From contig JWZX01002143.1 in the NCBI GenBank assembly GCA_001275005.1, positions 1 to 12,047 of the forward strand: a DNA stretch of 12,047 bases. The letters run 5' to 3'. The position numbers and the translations under genes were made by a program. Under the pieces are notes generated by a model that searched no databases, had not been told where the DNA came from, and saw only the letters and a list, made by a program, of their open reading frames with translations. Positions 8,401 through 12,047 of the stretch are shown here, piece by piece. Source of the DNA: Chrysochromulina tobinii. Taxonomy: Eukaryota; Haptophyta; Prymnesiales; Chrysochromulinaceae. Position 1 is the stretch's first letter, and the number at the start of each line of letters is the position of its first letter.

Positions 8401-9463
8401 GACATGATGCGCACCCTTGGCTACAGCTCAAGCCAGGCCGAGCAGATGCTCATCAAGTTTTGGCCGTAAGCTTGCACCCGCCGCTTTCCAGACGTCGATG
8501 GTCCCTCTTGATTGCCTCTTGATGACCTCTGGATGACCTCTTTATGACCCCTGGATGACCTCCTGATGGACCCTTGATGACCCCTGGATGACCTCCTGAT
8601 GGACCCTTGATGACCCCTGGATGACCTCCTGATGGACCCTTGATGACCTCTGGATGACCTCTGGATGACCTCTTGATGGACCCTTGATGGACCCTTGATG
8701 GCCTCTCTTGATGGCCGTGTGCTCCGATTTGGCAGGTACGTGCGGCAGCAAAAGGATCTCATGATCAGTGCACTCGAAGCCGATGCCTGGGCGCCCTCGC
8801 GTCAAGCCGCCGACGTAGCGCAGAAGACAGTCCGTGCAATCGCTCATTCTGTCAAGGGGGCCGCGGCGATGGTGAAGGCTCAGCGGCTGACCTCTTGATG
8901 ACCTCTTGATGACCTCTTGATGACCTCTTGATGACATCTTGATGACCTCTTGATGACCTCTTGATGACATCATGATGAGCACTCAGCGTTGATGACCTCA
9001 GGTGAAGGCTCAGCGGATGACCGAGGTGTGCATGCACCTCCAGCTCGCTTGCGAGCCGATGGTTTTGCCGAGCTGCTCAGCGCAAGATAGGATCGATGCG
9101 AAGGCGCTCAGTGAGGTGTGGAAGCGCGAGGCCACTGATGGCCACTGATGGCGCCACGGATGGCGCCACGGATGGCGCCACTGATGGAACCACTGATGGC
9201 CACTGGCGGCGGGTCTGATGGCCACTGATCGCCTCTGATCGCCACTGATCGCCTCTGATAGCAGCTGAGTGCCTCTGAGTGCCTCTGAGTGCCTCTGAGT
9301 ACCTCTGAGTGCCTCTGAGTGCTTCTGAGTGCTTCTGAGTGCTGCTGAGTGCTGCTGAGTGCCTTGGCAGGTGTGGAAGCTCGAGGCCGATCGGCTACTG
9401 AAGCTGTTCGAGCTCAAGACGGCGTCCGTTCTCATCCAGGAGTGCACGACCGTGGCGACCTGA
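5438..9463 (+). CDS. Rhodopsin-histidine kinase-receiver-Hpt hybrid (histidine-kinase rhodopsin), five exons
   Basis: Proposed join: 5438-7060, 7165-8465, 8736-8871, 9002-9115, 9371-9463; 1088 residues. All four introns are GT-AG and the frame is kept throughout. Residues 81-306 form a type-I rhodopsin (a light sensor binding retinal): helix C R149, W153, S156, S157; helix F W266-x-x-F269-P270-x-x-W273; helix G D294-V-I-A-K298, with K298 the Schiff-base lysine. The primary counterion position is L152. Two extra hydrophobic segments precede it (about 7-25, 44-60). HisKA follows with GHDLRTP (H344) and DFEKLQG (D435), then HATPase: N-box NLISNSLKF (N507, N511), DTGYGM (544-549), GLGLGLP (575-581). 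Receiver: D647, D648, D693, T728, K750. A Ser/Thr-rich linker leads to an Hpt domain with AHSVKGAA (H1012). By family knowledge, light would control autophosphorylation at H344, then transfer to D693 and H1012. Start: first ATG after an in-frame stop at 5300; an upstream exon cannot be excluded. Confidence 0.9.
7061..7164 (+). other. Intron 1 of rhodopsin kinase
   Basis: A 104-base phase-0 intron, GTGAGT at the start and CCCAG at the end. It interrupts the ATPase domain just before the DTGYGM box; removing it restores VRVE-VVDTGYGM. It contains three tandem copies of a 10-mer (CACTGATGGC). Confidence 0.93.
8466..8735 (+). other. Intron 2 of rhodopsin kinase, minisatellite
   Basis: A 270-base phase-2 intron, GTAAGC to GGCAG. 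Its donor overlaps the in-frame stop at 8467-8469, so without splicing the protein would end after residue 975. Most of it is an 11-bp minisatellite. TTTGGC precedes both splice sites. Confidence 0.82.
8505..8712 (+). repeat. 11-bp minisatellite with 33-bp higher-order unit
   Basis: Degenerate 11-mers of the type TGATGACCTCT fill the intron. Three adjacent variants form a 33-bp higher-order unit starting at 8545, 8578 and 8611. The opposite strand is open and would encode periodic Arg/Ser/Gly-rich peptides, which is a consequence of the repeat. Confidence 0.88.
8872..9001 (+). other. Intron 3 of rhodopsin kinase, flanked by duplicated exon sequence
   Basis: A 130-base phase-0 intron, GTGAAG to CTCAG. 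The first 21 bases of the intron (8872-8892) match the first 21 bases of the next exon (9002-9022) at 20 positions. About eight tandem copies of an 11-mer (TGACCTCTTGA) fill the middle (about 8888-8970). Confidence 0.83.
8888..8970 (+). repeat. 11-bp minisatellite inside intron 3
   Basis: Near-perfect tandem copies of TGACCTCTTGA, with two ACATC variants. It belongs to the same repeat family as intron 2. Confidence 0.9.
9116..9370 (+). other. Intron 4 of rhodopsin kinase, flanked by duplicated exon sequence
   Basis: A 255-base phase-0 intron, GTGTGG to GGCAG. Intron bases 9116-9133 match exon-5 bases 9371-9388 at 17 of 18 positions, and AG precedes both copies. The interior is 10-bp minisatellite. 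Splicing gives ALSE-VWKLEADRLLKLFELK, a helical end for the Hpt domain, and a stop at 9461-9463. Confidence 0.82.
9131..9362 (+). repeat. 10-bp minisatellite inside intron 4
   Basis: The left part is made of CACTGATGGC-type units (as in intron 1) with CGCCACGGATGG variants; the right part grades through CTGATCGCCA into a run of CTGAGTGCCT. The gradual change shows decay and homogenisation along the array. Confidence 0.88.
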
Positions 9464-9570
9464 CACGTGGCGACCTTACAGAGCTGATTCACCTCCAATA
9501 GACCGACGCGACCTGACACGTGGCGACCTGACTGAGCTGATTCACCTCCAATAGACCGACGCGACCTGTG
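9456..9570 (+). repeat. 53-bp tandem repeat overlapping the kinase stop codon
   Basis: Two full 53-base units (9456-9508 and 9509-9561) differ by only a few bases, and a short third start follows (CGACCTGTGG). The first unit begins inside the last codons of the rhodopsin kinase, so its stop TGA is part of the repeat. Confidence 0.85.
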
Positions 9571-9994
9571 GGAGCCCCTGCCGTGAACGATCGACTCATT
9601 CCACGCGACGTGTTGAGTAATGGTCAAAGACCGTTATCAAGTGTTGCGTTACACATTGGCAGTCGGTAACCCGTTGACGGGTTGCTGGTTACGCAGATCG
9701 CAGTGCTAGGCCGCTCCCGCTATGCAACAAGAGGCAGCCGGGAAGCGTGACGCCGAGTTCATACCATCGCCCGCCAGTTGCGTGCCATGGCGTGATCATC
9801 AATGTCATGCCTCATTTTCCTTGGTCGCGATAGATTTGCTGCGAGTGACAGAGTGAGACTCCGGACTTGGATGGTTGCGAGACTGGACGAGAGTGGAGAC
9901 TGAGGCGATCGGTTCCGCCTTCGCCCTCTCGTGGTCCGTACCCTCGGCTGTTATCGGCTGTGTTCTGCAAGGGTGCGAGAACTATTTTCAAAAA
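9464..9994. other. Intergenic region between convergent genes
   Basis: 531 bases lie between the stop codons of the rhodopsin kinase and the methyltransferase. Besides the 53-bp repeat there is a small hairpin GGTCAAAGACC near 9614 and a 16-bp palindrome AACCCGTTGACGGGTT at 9668-9683, followed by GGTTAC that could pair instead with GTAACC at 9666. No gene or poly(A) signal is clear. Confidence 0.45.
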
Positions 9995-10735
9995 TTAATA
10001 ACACGCGACAGTTGAGTGAGGTTCATCTGGCGATTCGAGCGGTTCTGAATCATCTATCCTTCGGTAGATTGTCATGCCCGTGGGCCTTCCACCACGGCCC
10101 CAGCTCATCTCGCACAGGGCGGGAGAGTCGTCCGCCACGAAACCCGGCAGGCTGCCCAAGGCAAACGGAACCACTGCCGCGAGGACTCGCAAGTTCGTCA
10201 CAGCCGAAAGCTGCAGCGCGATCCGGTTTGTGAGGTCGTCTGAGAACATGATATTGCAGACGTAGACTGCGGTCGGACCAACAGCTTCAATAGAGCCTGG
10301 GCTAGCCAGATCGCCGCATATCATCGAACATCGTCGCCTCACATGAGCAGGCGAGGCGGCGAGCGCCCGCTGTGCGATGTGGTGGCGTGAGGGAGACAGC
10401 TCGATGCCAACAGACGAACTGATGCCATATTTGCACGCTGCGATTACCAGCTTCCCGTGGCCAGAGCCCAGGTCCAGAAATGTGTCTCCTGGGCGCAGCC
10501 CCATCCGCTTTGCGAGCGTCCGGAAGCCCTTTTCCGTCAGCTCGCCATATATGTCAGCCAACGGCCCACCGACCGCACGTATCGGCTCCACTTCTCGAGT
10601 GGGCAATTCGCATAGATACACTGAGGCTGCCTCTCTTGTGAACCTCAGGCTCGTGAGGCAGCTGGGCGTAAGTGCATCGACCATCGCCATGGTCAGCAGC
10701 GTAGTCAGCCATCTTGTCGCCACTAGCTCCGGCAT
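9995..10735 (-). CDS. DOT1-like SAM-dependent methyltransferase (compact)
   Basis: Encodes 246 residues from ATG 10735-10733. The fold is class-I S-adenosylmethionine methyltransferase: YGEL (63-66), motif I FLDLGSGHGK (86-95), GIELS with the SAM-ribose acidic residue E112, GDL (141-143), and VCNIMFSDDL (159-168). YGEL, DLGSG, GIE and the N-x-x-F block occur in this order in DOT1 histone H3-Lys79 methyltransferases, so that is the closest family; the true substrate is not known. It is far shorter than typical DOT1 proteins, and residues 1-30 include a mildly hydrophobic stretch (LTTLLTMAMVDALTPSCL) that could be an organelle signal. The open frame continues upstream through the tandem repeat to 10954, but without an ATG there, so the Met at 10735 is preferred. 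It converges on the rhodopsin kinase. Confidence 0.78.
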   Translation of the reverse strand: MPELVATRWLTTLLTMAMVDALTPSCLTSLRFTREAASVYLCELPTREVEPIRAVGGPLADIYGELTEKGFRTLAKRMGLRPGDTFLDLGSGHGKLVIAACKYGISSSVGIELSPSRHHIAQRALAASPAHVRRRCSMICGDLASPGSIEAVGPTAVYVCNIMFSDDLTNRIALQLSAVTNLRVLAAVVPFALGSLPGFVADDSPALCEMSWGRGGRPTGMTIYRRIDDSEPLESPDEPHSTVACY

Positions 10736-10852
10736 GCTCGATGCCGTTCCCTGTTGCTCGACTGGATGGTCCAGGACGGCAGCCGTCCGGGAGGAGTGCC
10801 TTCCGACTTTGCGGCATGTTCTCACCCGCTGATTTTCCGGTGTGAACGTTAA

Positions 10853-11175
10853 AGCTTTGAACACTGTGGGGCGCACTTGTTTGACCTCTAGGGGGACCTT
10901 CCCACTACTCAGGTAATCAATTACCTCATAGGCTTTGAACACTGTGGGGCGCACTTGTTTGACCTAGGGGGACCTTCCCACTACTCAGGTTATTACTTCA
11001 TAGGCTTTGAACACTGTGGGGCGCACTTGTTTGACCTAGGGGGACCTTCCCGGTTCCCACTACTCAGGTAATTACCTCATAGGCTTTGAACACTGTGGGG
11101 CGCACTTGTTTGACCTCTAGGGGGACCTTCCCACTACTCAGGTAATTACCTCATAGGCTTTGAACACTGTGGGGA
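10853..11175. repeat. Tandem array of ~72-79 bp units with palindrome, upstream of the methyltransferase
   Basis: Four full units and one partial start at about 10853, 10931, 11003, 11082 and 11156 (GGCTTTGAACACTGTGGGG...). Lengths of about 78, 72, 79 and 74 bases rule out conserved coding. Units carry a palindrome: AGGTAATTACCT in units 3 and 4, AGGTAAT-CA-ATTACCT in unit 1, and a decayed form in unit 2. The array lies 118-440 bases upstream of the methyltransferase ATG and could hold repeated binding sites of a dimeric regulator; that is inference. Confidence 0.88.
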
Positions 11176-11788
11176 CGAAAGGGCGAGAGGCCAAGATCGA
11201 GAGCTTAGAGCTCATGGCAGGGGCGGGCTGGCGTGCGGCGAGGAGTGTAGACCCGGGTCGCGTCTGCAGTGTTCTGGCCAGCACAATGCTCAACGGTCTG
11301 CCAGAATGATGGCGGAGGAAATAGCAGCGCGCGGTTGGCCGCCTGCGAGCGAGGCCTCAGACTGCTGCTGTTCAACACAACGCGCATCGACACCCAAGCA
11401 CGGGGCCGCTGTCGCATGGACGGAGGTTTGGCTGATACGACCTGGCTGCAATAAAACACGCGGGGCCGTTAATCTTTGATAAGAAGTCGTGGGAGAAGGA
11501 GGCGACGTGTCAAGTGTGTGCCTGTGTGCGCCTCCCGCGGCCCCTAGACCCGAGCGGCTGCCTATAAAGAGCCTATAGCTATAGCGGTAGAGTACTCGGT
11601 AGCGAGGACCCGACCGTCGGAGTCCCAGGGTCCGCGGCTCCGCCGTGAGAGGCACCACGCGACTCTCGACGGCGTGCAATCATTACCGCAATTCCAAAAG
11701 CGAGAAAAGGAAATATGCGCATGGTCCGGGATTTTATCAAGACACTACTAACTCTGCGCGACTGCAGTCGGATGCTGCATGCTCCGGT
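11176..11788. other. Region without a convincing gene
   Basis: Short open frames exist on both strands but none shows a recognisable domain. Visible elements are AATAAA on + at 11450-11455 (possible poly(A) signal), a TATA-like CTATAAAGA at 11562-11570, and a perfect palindrome CTATAGCTATAG at 11573-11584. The minus-strand frame 11920-11579 continues from the duplicated tail described next and includes a short hydrophobic stretch (IFPFLAFGIAVMIA), but its coding status is doubtful. Confidence 0.4.
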
Positions 11789-11899
11789 GTCATCGCGGCG
11801 CGAGAGAGTAAGCTCGTGGCAAGTCACCTTGACGTCGTCTCGACGTCCTGACTGGCCACTCGATTGTCGGACTGGGGGGCGGTAACTGACTGACTGATT
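11789..11899 (-). pseudogene. Copy of the 3' end of the polyproline membrane-protein gene
   Basis: Read on the minus strand this segment aligns with 5133-5236, the end of the gene at 4435-5235. The best block, 11877-11845 against 5159-5191, matches at 30 of 33 bases; similarity then continues with small gaps to a shared CGCGATGAC. The translated trace is RQSSGQSGRRDDVKV against RQASGQSGRDTKV. In the copy the original stop is out of frame and no helix or polyproline part precedes it, so it is most likely a gene fragment. Confidence 0.62.
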
Positions 11900-11904
11900 A
11901 TGGG

Positions 11905-12047
11905 CTAAAGGCGAGGGCATGGGCGACGCCGTGCTCCACTCTCACCTGGTGGGCGGTCCCGGGCTCGGCGGTGTCGAATCGCTCGACGAGTAGTTGCTGC
12001 TGCCCGACGAGAAGTGTGAATGCTGGCAGCCGACGACCAAGGCGCTC
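11905..12047 (-). pseudogene. Inverted partial copy of the rhodopsin-kinase gene (post-receiver region), enters from right edge
   Basis: Bases 12047-11960 on the minus strand are identical over 88 of 88 positions to 7848-7935, which encodes residues about 770-798 just after the receiver domain. Similarity falls to roughly three quarters for the next ~50 bases and then stops. In the kinase frame the copy reads to SPGPPTR and a stop, but that stop lies in AG-GTGAGA, a good splice donor, so it could instead be an exon end of a second, functional gene extending beyond 12047. Only more sequence can separate a pseudogene from a spliced paralogue. Confidence 0.75.

Noticed and set aside
8421-8982. 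Minus-strand frames with periodic Arg/Ser/Gly-rich peptides
   Set aside because: An 11-bp repeat gives an 11-residue peptide repeat in every open frame; the region is intronic on plus.
8505-9362. CRISPR array
   Set aside because: Units are 10-11 bp, directly adjacent and degenerate, with no spacers, and they lie in spliceosomal introns of a eukaryotic gene.
9010-9627. 205-codon minus-strand frame
   Set aside because: It is composed mainly of the intron-4 minisatellite and antisense of exons 4-5; no recognisable domain.
10736-10954. N-terminal extension of the methyltransferase through the tandem repeat
   Set aside because: It has no ATG at its 5' end and runs into repeats whose lengths (72, 74, 79) are not multiples of three throughout.
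11269-11454. Small plus-strand frame ending near AATAAA
   Set aside because: 61 codons with no domain; the alternative frame there is equally uninformative.

Overview
This window looks like nuclear DNA of a GC-rich microbial eukaryote, most likely a unicellular alga. The evidence is spliceosomal GT-AG introns, a TFIIE-alpha gene, a DOT1-like methyltransferase, a type-I (microbial) rhodopsin fused to a histidine kinase, proline-rich membrane proteins, and many minisatellites inside introns and between genes. A haptophyte-like source would fit, but that is inference; nothing here fixes the lineage.

Layout. 1-960 (-): 5' part of a gene with a BRCT-like N-terminus and a long coiled coil, running off the left edge. 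961-1526: divergent intergenic region with a cluster of CTCACTGA motifs. 1527-2798 (+): TFIIE alpha subunit, apparently complete. 2799-3243: no gene seen. 3244-4074 (-) and 4435-5235 (+): two divergent membrane proteins with polyproline tracts. 5438-9463 (+): a five-exon gene of about 1088 codons encoding rhodopsin - HisKA - HATPase - receiver - Hpt, i.e. a full light-to-phosphorelay chain in one polypeptide. Its last three exons are short islands among minisatellite introns; a simple ORF scan would stop at 8469 and miss the Hpt domain. 9464-9994: non-coding, with a 53-bp repeat. 9995-10735 (-): small DOT1-like methyltransferase. 10853-11175: tandem array of ~72-79 bp units with a palindrome. 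11176-11788: no convincing gene. 11789-12047 (-): a rearranged second copy of two pieces seen earlier in the window, namely the tail of the proline-rich gene and the region just after the receiver domain of the rhodopsin kinase (88/88 bases identical).

The main result is the rhodopsin hybrid kinase. The retinal lysine (K298), helix-G Asp (D294), helix-F W-x-x-F-P-x-x-W and helix-C R-x-x-x-W are all present, but the position of the primary counterion (Asp85 in bacteriorhodopsin) is Leu. All phosphorelay residues are present: His344, Asp693 and His1012. Two of its introns are flanked by near-perfect ~20 bp direct repeats of exon sequence carrying AGGT, the pattern expected if these introns arose by local duplication. 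A partial, rearranged, inverted second copy at the right edge suggests the locus is part of a recently duplicated, unstable cluster.
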